35,321 bases of DNA from an uncultured Altererythrobacter sp. (GCA_938009055.1 CALLIO010000117.1:1-35321); one strand, 5' to 3'. Shown: positions 9,869-19,961, numbered from the stretch's first letter. Notes: generated by a model not told the origin, from the sequence alone. Made by a program: numbers and translations.

Positions 9869-10657
9869 TTAAAGGTTGTCGTGCTGCGGCATTCCCAGCA
9901 CATGAAAGCCGCCGTCAACGCGCACATTTTCGCCTGTTGTGAAGGCGCCGGCGTCGGAGATAAGATAAACCGCCGTTCCGCCCACAGCCTCCAGCGTCGC
10001 ATTGCTGCGCAAAGGTGCATTGGCATCGGTGTGCTTGAAGGTCTTGCGCGCACCGCCAATCGCGGAACCGGCAAGCGTCTTCATCGGCCCCGGACTGATC
10101 GCATTGACGCGAATCCCCTCTGGCCCCAAATCATTGGCAAGGTAGCGAACGCCCGCTTCCAGCGCCGCCTTGGCAACGCCCATCACATTGTAATTGGGCG
10201 TAACGCGGTTCGACCCCATATAGCTCAGCGTCAGGATCGTGCCGCCATTTTCCACCATCATCGGATGCGCCCTGCGCGCGACTTCGATCAGGCTATAGGC
10301 CGATATGTCCATCGAGTTCTTGAAGTTCTCTCTCGACGTATCGAGGATCCGGCCCGTCAGCTCCGACTTGTCGGAATAGGCAATCGCGTGGATGACAAAA
10401 TCGAGCGTACCCCATTGCGATTGAAGCGCGCCGAATGCCGTATCAAGCGAGGCATCATCGGTGACATCCACGTCGAGCATAATGTTCGAGCCAACGCTTT
10501 GAGCCAGCGGTTCTAGCCGCTTTCCGAAAGCTTCGCCCTGATAAGTAAACGCCAGATCGGCACCAGCGTCAGCGCATGCCTTGGCAATACCCCATGCAAT
10601 CGAGCGCTCATTGGCGACCCCCATCACAAGACCACGTTTTCCCTCAAGAACGCCCAT
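9869..10657 (-). CDS. fabI: Enoyl-[acyl-carrier-protein] reductase (NADH)
   Basis: 262 aa; GLVMGVANERSIAWGIAKAC, LTLSYMGSNRVTPNYNVMGVAKAALE, GIRVNAISPGPMKTLA. Confidence 0.96.
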   Translation of the reverse strand: MGVLEGKRGLVMGVANERSIAWGIAKACADAGADLAFTYQGEAFGKRLEPLAQSVGSNIMLDVDVTDDASLDTAFGALQSQWGTLDFVIHAIAYSDKSELTGRILDTSRENFKNSMDISAYSLIEVARRAHPMMVENGGTILTLSYMGSNRVTPNYNVMGVAKAALEAGVRYLANDLGPEGIRVNAISPGPMKTLAGSAIGGARKTFKHTDANAPLRSNATLEAVGGTAVYLISDAGAFTTGENVRVDGGFHVLGMPQHDNL

Positions 10658-10683
10658 TGCTTATCCTACCTTGTATTTGCGTG

Positions 10684-11913
10684 TCACCCGTGAAACTTCG
10701 ACAGAAGCATGGAGCCATTGGTGCCACCAAAGCCAAAGCTGTTGGTCATCACCGTGTCGAGCCCTGCATTCTCCACTAGCTGCGTGGCGATTTCTGCAGG
10801 CTTAAGCTGCGGATCGAGCGTTTCGACATTGATCGAAGGAATGATGAAGTCATGCTCAAGCGCGAGCAGGCAATAGATCGCTTCTTGCGCGCCGGTTGCG
10901 CCCTGGCTGTGGCCGGTCATAGATTTGGTCGAGCTGACCGGCGGCGTGCTTCCATCGCCAAAGACGCGCCGCACAGCCTCAATCTCGCCCACATCACCCA
11001 CCGGAGTGGAGGTGCCATGCGCGTTGATATAGCTGACCTTGCGATCTTCGCTGAGTGTGCGCAGCGCCCCGCGCATCGCGCGCTCGCCGCCCTCGCCCGA
11101 TGGCGCGACCATATCCGCACCGTCTGACGTTGCGCCAAAGCCGGTGACTTCGGCATAGATTTTCGCGCCGCGTGCCTGTGCATGCTCAAGACTTTCGAGA
11201 ACCACGATCCCGCCGCCACCGCCGATGACAAAGCCATCGCGGTCTGCATCAAAGGCGCGGCTCGCGCGTTCGGGCGTATCATTATATTTGCTCGACATTG
11301 CGCCCATCGCATCGAACAGGCAGGACAGCGTCCAATCGAGCTCTTCTCCGCCCCCGCCGAACATCACATCCTGCTGGCCCAAAGCGACCTGCTGCGCTGC
11401 CATGCCGATACAATGGAGCGAGGTTGAACAGGCCGATGTGATCGACATGTTCATGCCCTTGATCTGGTAAGCGGTGGCCAAGTTCGCGCTGATCGTCGAT
11501 GACATCGTCTTGGGCACAGCGAAAGGCCCGATCCGCTTGGTCGAATTGTTCTTCAGGACGGTTTGATGCGCGGTCAGCATGGCCGAAGTTGATGGGCCGC
11601 CCGATCCCGCGATCACGCCCGTCATCGGGTTGATAATGTCGCTTTCTTCAAGGCCCGCATCCGCAATCGCTTGGCCCATCGCAATATGGGCATAGGCAGC
11701 GCCCGGCCCCATAAAACGCAATGTGCGCTTGTCGACATGTTCCTTCACATCCAGATCAACCGCGCCGGCAATATGCGAGCGGAAGCCGTGTTCGGCCATA
11801 TCCTCGTTAAAGGTGATACCCGATTTGCCTGCCTTTAAAGAGGCAAGCACTTCGGCTGCATTGTTCCCTATTGAGGAGACGATCCCCAGTCCGGTGATCA
11901 CGACACGGCGCAT
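10684..11913 (-). CDS. fabB: 3-oxoacyl-[acyl-carrier-protein] synthase I
   Basis: Start [16 protein letters not shown] within ORF 10684..11940; [11 protein letters not shown] active site, [26 protein letters not shown]. Confidence 0.95.
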   Translation of the reverse strand: MRRVVITGLGIVSSIGNNAAEVLASLKAGKSGITFNEDMAEHGFRSHIAGAVDLDVKEHVDKRTLRFMGPGAAYAHIAMGQAIADAGLEESDIINPMTGVIAGSGGPSTSAMLTAHQTVLKNNSTKRIGPFAVPKTMSSTISANLATAYQIKGMNMSITSACSTSLHCIGMAAQQVALGQQDVMFGGGGEELDWTLSCLFDAMGAMSSKYNDTPERASRAFDADRDGFVIGGGGGIVVLESLEHAQARGAKIYAEVTGFGATSDGADMVAPSGEGGERAMRGALRTLSEDRKVSYINAHGTSTPVGDVGEIEAVRRVFGDGSTPPVSSTKSMTGHSQGATGAQEAIYCLLALEHDFIIPSINVETLDPQLKPAEIATQLVENAGLDTVMTNSFGFGGTNGSMLLSKFHG

Positions 11914-11974
11914 TCTTTTCCCCTTAAACACCGCGCCCAATAAATCGACTGGGCCGGTAGAACCTGTAATTCGT

Positions 11975-12484
11975 TCAAGCTTCTGAAAGAGCCACTTTCA
12001 TGTCTTTCACTTGATAAATGACCTCGCCATCGGCCTCAACACGGCCATCAGCGACGCCCATCGTCAACCGACGGGTTTGCACAGCCTTGGTGAACTCGAC
12101 GAAATATTTGAGCATTTTTCGTTCAGGTCGCACCATTCCGGTCAGCTTAACTTCGCCCACGCCCAAGGCATAACCGCGCCCCTTCCAGCCGCGCCAGCCC
12201 AGATTAAAGCCGGTTAGCTGCCACAGACCGTCAAGACCAAGGCAGCCCGGCATAATCGGATTGCCGGGAAAGTGGCAGTCGAAGAACCAAGCATCAGGCG
12301 TGATATCAAACTCTGCAACCACATGCCCCTTGCAATGCTCGCCGCCCTCAGCCGAGATATCGGTGATCCGGTCCATCATCAGCATCGGGGGTTCGGGCAA
12401 TTGCGCATTGCCGGGGCCGAACAATTCGCCCCGCGCACATTTCAGCAAGTCTTCGCGATCAAAGCTGGTTGGAAAATCTGACAT
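11975..12484 (-). CDS. fabA: 3-hydroxydecanoyl-[acyl-carrier-protein] dehydratase/isomerase
   Basis: 169 aa; [41 protein letters not shown]; adjacent to fabB. Confidence 0.96.
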   Translation of the reverse strand: MSDFPTSFDREDLLKCARGELFGPGNAQLPEPPMLMMDRITDISAEGGEHCKGHVVAEFDITPDAWFFDCHFPGNPIMPGCLGLDGLWQLTGFNLGWRGWKGRGYALGVGEVKLTGMVRPERKMLKYFVEFTKAVQTRRLTMGVADGRVEADGEVIYQVKDMKVALSEA

Positions 12485-12668
12485 CCCTTAAGGAAACTCC
12501 CCTGAATTCATTTTGGTCAAGGCAGCCCCCTGCCCCAATTGCTTTTGCCAAGCCAAACCACGGCCTGTCTTGCGTGTGTTCCTAGACCAATATCGCGCGA
12601 AAAGCGTAGCGAATTCTCACTTTAGCTGTGCATTGCCGCGCTACTTGGCGAGGGGCTTGGCAAAGCGT

Positions 12669-13412
12669 CTATTTGCTGCCGTTGCTGCACACCTTGATGG
12701 CGCTGGGATCCGTGCGTTCCTCATCGCGTTCAAAACGCGCGAAATAGCCACGAATATCAGGCTTCTCGACGAATTCGATCAGGCGAAAGCCAACCGCTTC
12801 AAATTCGCATGAAAGCAGCAAAGGCGGAATGCCGTGCTGGTCGGTCGGACGGTCGCGGTCGACCACGATCAATTGTCCGCCCTCTGCCACCGCAGGCCAC
12901 AGCCGCCACAAGAATGCATAGGGTTCGCCCACCTCGTGATACATATGGACGAGGAAGATGCGGTCGAAACTGTCAGGCGGCAATTGCGGATCATCGACCC
13001 CGCCAAGCTTGATCGAGATGTTTTCAAGCTGCTCGCGCTCGACCCGATTGCCCAGCCGCTCGAGCGCCTTTTCGTCAATATCCTGCGCCAATACGCGCCC
13101 CTCGCTGCCCACACGGTCGGCTAGGCGGACGGTGTAATACCCCTCGCCCGCACCGATATCGGCAACGGTCATCCCTTCGGTGATATTGGCAAGGTCCATC
13201 ACCTTTTGCGCTTCGCCGCGGCTATCGCGCACATCTTCTGAGCTAAAAGCATTGCTGCCCAGCCCTGATACGGGCCGGTCGGGAAGCGGGAAGTCGAGCG
13301 AAGTCTCTGGCCGGTCTGCATCGCTCGCGCCCATCTCGCCGCAACCGGCAAGCATGGTTGCGCAAGTGGCGCTGAGAATAGCGTGGCGGATCATTTTTGC
13401 GCTGGCTCTCAT
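12669..13412 (-). CDS. Class I SAM-dependent methyltransferase-fold lipoprotein
   Basis: Start at 13412 (MRASAKMIRHAILSATCATMLAGCGEMG, lipobox LAGC), ATGA overlap with the caspase gene stop; VADIGAGEGYYTVRLADRVGSEGRVLAQDID SAM-binding motif; VHMYHEVGEPYAFLWRLWPAVAEGGQLIVVD. Confidence 0.85.
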   Translation of the reverse strand: MRASAKMIRHAILSATCATMLAGCGEMGASDADRPETSLDFPLPDRPVSGLGSNAFSSEDVRDSRGEAQKVMDLANITEGMTVADIGAGEGYYTVRLADRVGSEGRVLAQDIDEKALERLGNRVEREQLENISIKLGGVDDPQLPPDSFDRIFLVHMYHEVGEPYAFLWRLWPAVAEGGQLIVVDRDRPTDQHGIPPLLLSCEFEAVGFRLIEFVEKPDIRGYFARFERDEERTDPSAIKVCSNGSK

Positions 13413-14248
13413 GGGATCGGCAAAGCTCGCATTCCGGAAAGGAAGACATTGTAAGGCAAATCGCCCTGCCGCCAAGGGGATTGGCGCCCCTCGGTTCGGG
13501 CGTTGACGGCAATCGCGGTCTTGCGAAACACTTCATCGAGCGATTGGCGGCGCTTTACCGCTTTGGCGAATTCGATGGCAAAGGGGCTTCCCTTACCCGG
13601 GTTCGCGCCATCTTCTGCGATATTGCCCGGCTCGGTCGAGAAGAACACAATTGCTGAAAGCCCGCGCAAATTTCCCATTTGCGCAAGTCCGCCTTTGGAA
13701 AAGCTGATCTCTTGGACAGAGACTTGATCCAGCTGGCGGGCCGCCCCTTCAATGGTGACTATTTGCAGCTCATCTTCCGGCTCAAGCGCATAGAGCGGAT
13801 TGCTGCGGCAAGCATCGATGACGATGATCGTGCCGCGCGCCTTAGCGCTGATCTGGCTGACCAGATTTTCTAGCGGGATAAGCGATGTGCCATCCGAACT
13901 CATCAGATAATTCGCGCCATCAACTTGAAAGCCGTGTCCGGCGAAATAGAGCATTCCGATATCATCGCCGCTGAGCGAATGGACGAAATCGGCAAAGGCG
14001 GTTTCCCATTGTGTGTGCGTGGGTTCTTCAAGCAAGGTCACGTCTTGCACCGCGCTGCGTTTGAGCGCGGCCTCGATCATCTGAACATCGGCAATCGGGT
14101 TTGTAAGATGCAGCCGCTTGTTTTCAGCAATCGCGTAGTTCGAGCCGACCAGCAGCGCCTTAACCTCAGCCTGTGCCGGTGCGCCAGTCAGCATGCCTGC
14201 GAGCCCGAGAATCAGCCCTAAAGTAAAGTGCCGCAATCTGCGCATCAT
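13409..14248 (-). CDS. Exported caspase-family (peptidase C14) protein
   Basis: 279 aa; signal peptide LRHFTLGLILGLAGMLTGAPAQA; KALLVGSNYA start of fold; catalytic His in MLYFAGHGFQVDG (about H105) and Cys in IIVIDACRSNP (about C147). Confidence 0.88.
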   Translation of the reverse strand: MMRRLRHFTLGLILGLAGMLTGAPAQAEVKALLVGSNYAIAENKRLHLTNPIADVQMIEAALKRSAVQDVTLLEEPTHTQWETAFADFVHSLSGDDIGMLYFAGHGFQVDGANYLMSSDGTSLIPLENLVSQISAKARGTIIVIDACRSNPLYALEPEDELQIVTIEGAARQLDQVSVQEISFSKGGLAQMGNLRGLSAIVFFSTEPGNIAEDGANPGKGSPFAIEFAKAVKRRQSLDEVFRKTAIAVNARTEGRQSPWRQGDLPYNVFLSGMRALPIP

Positions 14249-15267
14249 AGCCTCAACGAAACGCCGACATTCACCCCGTGGTTGACCCGCGAATCGCTAA
14301 AGTCAAACTCGCCAGAGAGGGGGAAATAGAGGATCGCGCGATAACGCAGATCAACCGCCAGGCGGTCCGTCACAAGAAACTGCAAACCCACTGCAAAGTC
14401 AGGGCCGACGCTCAGCTCGCCCTCGTCCGTGCGCGTCTCTTCTCGGACGATCTCGTCATTGACTGAGAAGAATTGCGTGCCGAATTCAAAGTCTGGCTGA
14501 TAACTCGCCTGCACCATGCCGTTGAAGAAGGCGGTGACATTGCGGTCCATCGGCACAAAGGCTGTAGCCCCTGCCCGCGCGCTCCATGTTTCCAGCGTGC
14601 GTGATGTGGCGACCCGCTGCGGCGCATTTGCCCCATCAAGATTGCGGGTTGGAGCCTCTGTACCCAAAGTATCGGCGATAAATTGCCGGACCTCGTCGGT
14701 CTCCTGAATTGCAATTTCGCCATCACCATCAATCTGGAGCCGTTCGTAACGGATACCGGCGGTGAGCGCGAAACGCTCGTTCAGGCGGCGCTGCCACGTC
14801 AGCTCAGCATCGAAGCGGTCGACGTCTTGCTGATCCAAGTTCTGGATCACTGAAATCTCGTTGATACCGATATCAGCCACTTCAACCGTGGTCTGGCGCG
14901 AGGAAACCAGCTTGGTTGTGGTCTTGCCCTGCCCGACCATTGCGGTGAGAGTAAAACGGTCGCGGTCATCGCCGAAATTGACCATGCCGCCGATCATCGG
15001 AAAGCCGACCTGATTGGCATTGGAGGCCGATCCATTGTCGAGCTCGGTCACCAGCAAATCGTCAAATCCGCTGGCATCGCGCAATTCCTGGGTCAGCTCG
15101 TCATCAATGACCGAGCGCGCTTCTTGCACGCCATCGAGGTCGGAGCTGCGCAGGTTGGAATTGTCGAAATAATAGGCAAAGCGCGGGCCGATCACCACGT
15201 CGGCGTGGGCGGGCGCGGCCAGCGCTGCAAAAGAAACCGCCCCCACCAAGGCTAGCTTTCGCGTCAT
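14245..15267 (-). CDS. Outer-membrane beta-barrel-like protein of unknown function
   Basis: 340 aa; signal peptide MTRKLALVGAVSFAALAAPAHA; alternating amphipathic strands (FALTAGIRYERLQID, SARAGATAFVPMDRNVTAFFNGMVQASYQ) and terminal strand VGVSLRL; ATGA overlap with both neighbours. Confidence 0.75.
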   Translation of the reverse strand: MTRKLALVGAVSFAALAAPAHADVVIGPRFAYYFDNSNLRSSDLDGVQEARSVIDDELTQELRDASGFDDLLVTELDNGSASNANQVGFPMIGGMVNFGDDRDRFTLTAMVGQGKTTTKLVSSRQTTVEVADIGINEISVIQNLDQQDVDRFDAELTWQRRLNERFALTAGIRYERLQIDGDGEIAIQETDEVRQFIADTLGTEAPTRNLDGANAPQRVATSRTLETWSARAGATAFVPMDRNVTAFFNGMVQASYQPDFEFGTQFFSVNDEIVREETRTDEGELSVGPDFAVGLQFLVTDRLAVDLRYRAILYFPLSGEFDFSDSRVNHGVNVGVSLRL

Positions 15268-16391
15268 TCTACATCCTCCACCTCTACCGCTTCACCGGTT
15301 ACACGCTGGGCAAGCGCGGCTGAGATAAATTCGCCAATTTCCCCGTCGAGCACCTTGTCGGGCGAGCTGGAGGTGTAGCCGGTGCGCAAATCCTTAACCA
15401 TCTGATATGGCTGCAAGACGTAGGAGCGGATTTGATGGCCCCATCCGATATCGCTCTTCTCTTGATATTCACCGGAAGCTGCCGCTTCGCGCTCGGCCAT
15501 TTCGCGTTCGAACATGCGCGCTTTGAGCATATTCATCGCGGTCGCGCGGTTCTTATGCTGGCTCCGGTCATTCTGGCTGGCCACCACAATACCGGTCGGT
15601 TGGTGGGTGATGCGCACCGCACTATCGGTGGTGTTGACGTGCTGGCCGCCTGCACCCGATGCGCGGTAAGTATCAATCTTGAGGTCAGCCGGATTGATAT
15701 CAATGTCGATATCATCATCGATCACCGGATAGACCCAAACGCTTGAAAAGCTAGTGTGGCGCTTGGCCGCGCTGTCATAGGGGCTGATGCGGACAAGGCG
15801 GTGCACGCCGCTTTCGGTCTTGGCATAGCCATAGGCGTTCTCACCCTTGACAAGCAGGGTCGCCGATTTGATCCCGGCCTGCTCGCCTGCGTGATAATCG
15901 ACCAGTTCGACCTTATAGCCACGCCGCTCGCCCCAGCGTGTATACATCCGCTGGAGCATTTCGGCCCAATCCTGACTTTCGGTGCCACCAGCGCCCGCGT
16001 GGATTTCCACGTAAGTGTCGTTCGCATCCGCCTCGCCAGACAGTAGCGCCTGAACCTTGTCAGCGTCCGCACGTTCGGCCAGCGCTGCCAATGAGGCATG
16101 ACCATCGTCGACAATGCCGTCGTCGCCTTCAGCCTCGCCCATTTCGATGAACTCAATCGCATCGGACATTTCAGAGGAGATTTCATTGACGGTGTTCACC
16201 GCATTTTCGAGCAGCTTTTGCTCGCGGCTGATCGCTTGCGCTTCCTTGGGGTTGTCCCACAGTGAAGGGTCCTGCACGCGCGCATTCAGCTCGTCGAGAC
16301 GGCGCAAGGCGCGATCCCAATCGAGCGATTGGCGTACCAGATCGAGCGCGGCCTCAATCCGGCCAATATGGGCTTGCCCTTCGGCTCGCAT
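15264..16391 (-). CDS. prfB: Peptide chain release factor 2
   Basis: Start MRAEGQAHIGRIEAALDLVRQS at 16391; YRASGAGGQHVNTTDSAVRITH contains GGQ; continuous frame. Confidence 0.96.
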   Translation of the reverse strand: MRAEGQAHIGRIEAALDLVRQSLDWDRALRRLDELNARVQDPSLWDNPKEAQAISREQKLLENAVNTVNEISSEMSDAIEFIEMGEAEGDDGIVDDGHASLAALAERADADKVQALLSGEADANDTYVEIHAGAGGTESQDWAEMLQRMYTRWGERRGYKVELVDYHAGEQAGIKSATLLVKGENAYGYAKTESGVHRLVRISPYDSAAKRHTSFSSVWVYPVIDDDIDIDINPADLKIDTYRASGAGGQHVNTTDSAVRITHQPTGIVVASQNDRSQHKNRATAMNMLKARMFEREMAEREAAASGEYQEKSDIGWGHQIRSYVLQPYQMVKDLRTGYTSSSPDKVLDGEIGEFISAALAQRVTGEAVEVEDVE

Positions 16392-16510
16392 CCTTAGTCC
16401 TTCACAATCACAGTTTCGGTGCCACCGATTAGCGCAAGAGTCGCAATTGTAAAGCGAGCGCCCTTTTAACGCGCTGTGCAAGGCTGTTCGTAAAGCGCGG
16501 CGGCAGAGGG

Positions 16511-19024
16511 CTAATAGAGCCCGCCCTGATCCTCAGCGAAGTTTTCTTCTTCCTCGTCCACAGTCTCGACCTGCTCGGGCTGGACGCGCCGCGCCTCGCC
16601 CCTGCCGCGCCTGATGAGAGCAAGAATTTCCTCGCGCTTGCTGGCGATAATATCAGCCACGGTTTCGCGTGGTGGTTCCGTATCAGGCTTGAAAGCTTCC
16701 CAGATAACGGTCGATTTCTTGCCGCCGGTTGGCCAGCCGTTGAGAACGCGCTTGCCCGAGCTTCTATCCACCCGCACCATCCGCACGCCCGCAGGGGCAA
16801 CAGCGGGCAGATCGGACCAGCGATCGCGCGATTTTTTGATCAGAGATTTGATGATCGGCGCCGCAATCGTGCCGCCTTGGGCATAGCCGCCCATATTGCG
16901 CGGCGTATCAAAGCCCACATAAGCGCCCGCAACCAATTCCTGCGTCCCGCCAACGAACCACACGTCCTTAGGACCCGTCGTCGTGCCGGTTTTGCCAAAC
17001 AATGGCAGGCCAAGATCATTGAGCACTGTTGCCGTGCCGCGATCCACCACGCCGCGCAGCATATGCATAATCTGGAATGCGGTGCGCGCATCCATCACTT
17101 GCTCGCCCGACGCGCCAAGACGCGGCATGGGCTGCCCGTCCCATTGCGCCATATTGCAACCATCGCAGCTGCGCTTGTCTGCACGGTAAATCACCTTGCC
17201 GCGGCGGTCTTGGACATAGTCGATCACAGTCGGTTCGTTGAGGCGTCCGTGATTGGCCAGCACGCCATATGCGGCGACCATTTTCTCAACCGTTGATTCC
17301 TCTGAACCAAGCGCCGTTGCGGCATAGGGATCCGCCTCGCCAATGCCGACATTCTCAATCGTTTTGACGACATTTTCCATGCCCGCCTTCATGCCGATCT
17401 GAACGGTCATAATGTTTTGCGATTGCTCAAGCCCATAGCGCAGCGGAAACTCGCCCGCGCGGCCGCCGCGAATGCACTTGTTACCCTTGGAGCGACCCTG
17501 GTAATAGCAATAACGCGAATTATCGATCTTGGTCGAAGGGGTCATCCCATTATCGAGACCGGTGGCATAGACAAAGGGTTTGATGGTCGAGCCAGGCTGA
17601 CGCATTGCCTGGGTTGCGCGGTTAAAGTCAGAGATGCGGTGATCGAAACCACCCTGCATCGCTAGCACGCGGCCATATTGCGGGTTTTGCACAAGCAATC
17701 CGCCTTGCGCTTCGGGCAAAGCGCGCACGCGGAAATTGTTGCCACTTGGGCTGACCGCAATAACGTCGCCCGCTTTCAAACGGTTGGGAAGGCCCACAAG
17801 CGGCGCTTCATCGCCATTGCTAAAGCCAATCGTAGCGCTCGGGCCAGAGCGTTTGGTGACGACACCAACGCGGTAATCCTTGTAATTGATCGCCTTGTTC
17901 GAACTTGCCAGCTGGCTTGCCCAAGGTCCGTCTTCGAAATTGATCGTCGCAATCGGCCCAGTCCAGCCGCGCCGCCCGTGATAGCGGAACAAGCCTTCGC
18001 GCAAAGCCTCTGCTGCAGCCGCCTGCATTTCAGGGTCGAGCGAAGTGCGCACCCATAGCCCACCTGCGTAAACGCTGTTGGGGCTATCATCCGCTGTCTC
18101 GCCAAACTTCTCGATCAGGTCGCGCCGCACTTCCTCAAGGAAATAGCCTGCGTCGACGACACGCGACTGGCCGCGCTGGGTCTGCAGGCCCAGCGGCATA
18201 TTGGCGGCTGCTTGCCGTTCAGCGGGCGTGATGAAGCCATTTGCTTGCATTTGCGCGAGCACAAAGTCGCGCCGTTCAAGCGCAGATTCTTCGTTTTGCT
18301 TGCGGCCGTAACGCTCTGGCGCTTTAGGCAGGATCGCGAGGAACGCCATCTCGTGCAATTCCAGATCGCCCACATCCTTGTTGAAGTAAGCGCGGCTGGC
18401 AGCCTGAACCCCAAAGCTGCGGCGTCCCAGAGGAATTTCGTTGAGGTAAAGCTCAAGGATTTCTTCCTTGCTCATCACCCCTTCGATCCGGCCAGCAAGC
18501 ACCATCTCTTTCAGCTTGCGGGTGACCGAATATTCATCACCAAGTAGCAGGTTTTTGGCCACCTGCTGGGTAATGGTAGAGCCGCCCACTGCGCGCTCGC
18601 CCGAACCGAATTTGCTGACGTAATCTAAGACGGCATTGACGGTACCGGGAAAATCGACGCCGCCGTGGCTGAAGAAGGTTTTGTCCTCTGCAGACAAATA
18701 CGCCTCAACCAAGGGTTGGGGAAAATCGGGATATTGCAGCTGAACGCGCCGTTCGCGCGCATAAGAATGGACGATATCGCCATCAATCCCGCGCACAACG
18801 GTTGGTAGGGGTGTTTCGTAATCGACCAGGCTTTCCGCATCGGGCAGATCGCGGGTCAGGAACACCCAGATCAGCGCCCATGCGATGATAAGCAAGATGA
18901 TGGCATAGACTGCCCAGCGCACCAGCCGATAGCTGCGCCAAGTGGCTCTGAGCCGCTCAAATGCTTCGCCCGAATGGCGGATCAGGCTGAAGCGTGAACC
19001 CGAAGTGCTTGTCGTATCATTCAT
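16511..19024 (-). CDS. mrcA: Penicillin-binding protein 1A (bifunctional transglycosylase/transpeptidase)
   Basis: 837 aa; LSAEDKTFFSHGGVDFPG glycosyltransferase GT51 motif, TITQQVAKNLLLG, QPGSTIKPFVYATGL transpeptidase SxxK, FGKTGTTTGPKDVWFVG. Confidence 0.95.
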   Translation of the reverse strand: MNDTTSTSGSRFSLIRHSGEAFERLRATWRSYRLVRWAVYAIILLIIAWALIWVFLTRDLPDAESLVDYETPLPTVVRGIDGDIVHSYARERRVQLQYPDFPQPLVEAYLSAEDKTFFSHGGVDFPGTVNAVLDYVSKFGSGERAVGGSTITQQVAKNLLLGDEYSVTRKLKEMVLAGRIEGVMSKEEILELYLNEIPLGRRSFGVQAASRAYFNKDVGDLELHEMAFLAILPKAPERYGRKQNEESALERRDFVLAQMQANGFITPAERQAAANMPLGLQTQRGQSRVVDAGYFLEEVRRDLIEKFGETADDSPNSVYAGGLWVRTSLDPEMQAAAAEALREGLFRYHGRRGWTGPIATINFEDGPWASQLASSNKAINYKDYRVGVVTKRSGPSATIGFSNGDEAPLVGLPNRLKAGDVIAVSPSGNNFRVRALPEAQGGLLVQNPQYGRVLAMQGGFDHRISDFNRATQAMRQPGSTIKPFVYATGLDNGMTPSTKIDNSRYCYYQGRSKGNKCIRGGRAGEFPLRYGLEQSQNIMTVQIGMKAGMENVVKTIENVGIGEADPYAATALGSEESTVEKMVAAYGVLANHGRLNEPTVIDYVQDRRGKVIYRADKRSCDGCNMAQWDGQPMPRLGASGEQVMDARTAFQIMHMLRGVVDRGTATVLNDLGLPLFGKTGTTTGPKDVWFVGGTQELVAGAYVGFDTPRNMGGYAQGGTIAAPIIKSLIKKSRDRWSDLPAVAPAGVRMVRVDRSSGKRVLNGWPTGGKKSTVIWEAFKPDTEPPRETVADIIASKREEILALIRRGRGEARRVQPEQVETVDEEEENFAEDQGGLY

Positions 19025-19079
19025 AATTGCTGATGGCCTATAGCATGCTGGCTGAACCGCGCGCTACTGGATTTAGCCT

Positions 19080-19961
19080 CTATTCATCGGAAATTCTTGC
19101 GAAATAGATTGTGATCGCGCGGGCCATGACCTCGGCGAACTGCTTCTTGCCCTCTTCAGAGGTCAATCGCTGCGCATCAGATGGGTTGGTGATAAAACCG
19201 CTTTCAAACAATATCGAGGGGATATCGGGCGCGCGAAGAACCGCCAGAGCCGCCGCTCGTTGCGTATCGGGATGGAATCGCAGCTGCCCTTCTGCCTCGC
19301 GCACAATCAAACGTGCAAAGCCGCTCGAATCTTCCTGACTGCGGCGCTGCGACAATTCGACCAGAATATCGCTCACGACTTCGCTTTGTCCCTCGATTGA
19401 AACGCCGTTCAAGCGGTCGGCATCATTTTCGCGTTCGGCAAAGCGGGCCGCTGCATCAGAAGATGCTTCATTCGACAGCGTATAAATGCTCGCACCGCTA
19501 ACCGAGCGGACATCGCCAGCACTGTCGGCATGAATCGACAAAAACAGATCAGCGCCCAGCCTGCGGGCTATCTCTGGTCGCTCCTGCAAAACGATCAGTC
19601 TGTCATCATCGCGGGTCAAAGCCACGCGAATGCCGCCTTGCTTGAGCAATTCCTCGCGCAGGGCCAACGCAAGGCCGAGCACTACGTCCTTTTCCTGTAC
19701 CCCTGCCCCGCTTGCACCCGGATCGCGTCCGCCATGCCCCGGGTCGATCACCACCAGCGGGCGCGACGTATCGGGCGGGCCGGAAACATTTGGCAAGACG
19801 ATTTGCTCGTCGATAGCGGGCATCTTGAGCCCCACCACATAATCGCGCCCCAGCGTTGGAACCTCCAGCTTCTTGCCCGACACAGCATACGCGGCAAGCA
19901 CAGCAAGCGGCGCGATCACGAAGATCAGCACGATAAGCTGGAGGTGTCTAAGAAGCGACAT
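19080..19961 (-). CDS. N-acetylmuramoyl-L-alanine amidase
   Basis: ORF 19080..20000; likely start MSLLRHLQLIV. VIDPGHGGRDPGASG, LFLSIHADSAGD, ILFESGFITNPSDAQRL (Amidase_3 motifs). Confidence 0.93.
   Translation of the reverse strand: MSLLRHLQLIVLIFVIAPLAVLAAYAVSGKKLEVPTLGRDYVVGLKMPAIDEQIVLPNVSGPPDTSRPLVVIDPGHGGRDPGASGAGVQEKDVVLGLALALREELLKQGGIRVALTRDDDRLIVLQERPEIARRLGADLFLSIHADSAGDVRSVSGASIYTLSNEASSDAAARFAERENDADRLNGVSIEGQSEVVSDILVELSQRRSQEDSSGFARLIVREAEGQLRFHPDTQRAAALAVLRAPDIPSILFESGFITNPSDAQRLTSEEGKKQFAEVMARAITIYFARISDE

Noticed and set aside
9563-10516. 317-aa plus-strand ORF
   Set aside because: Antisense to GNAT and fabI, no motif; shadow ORF.
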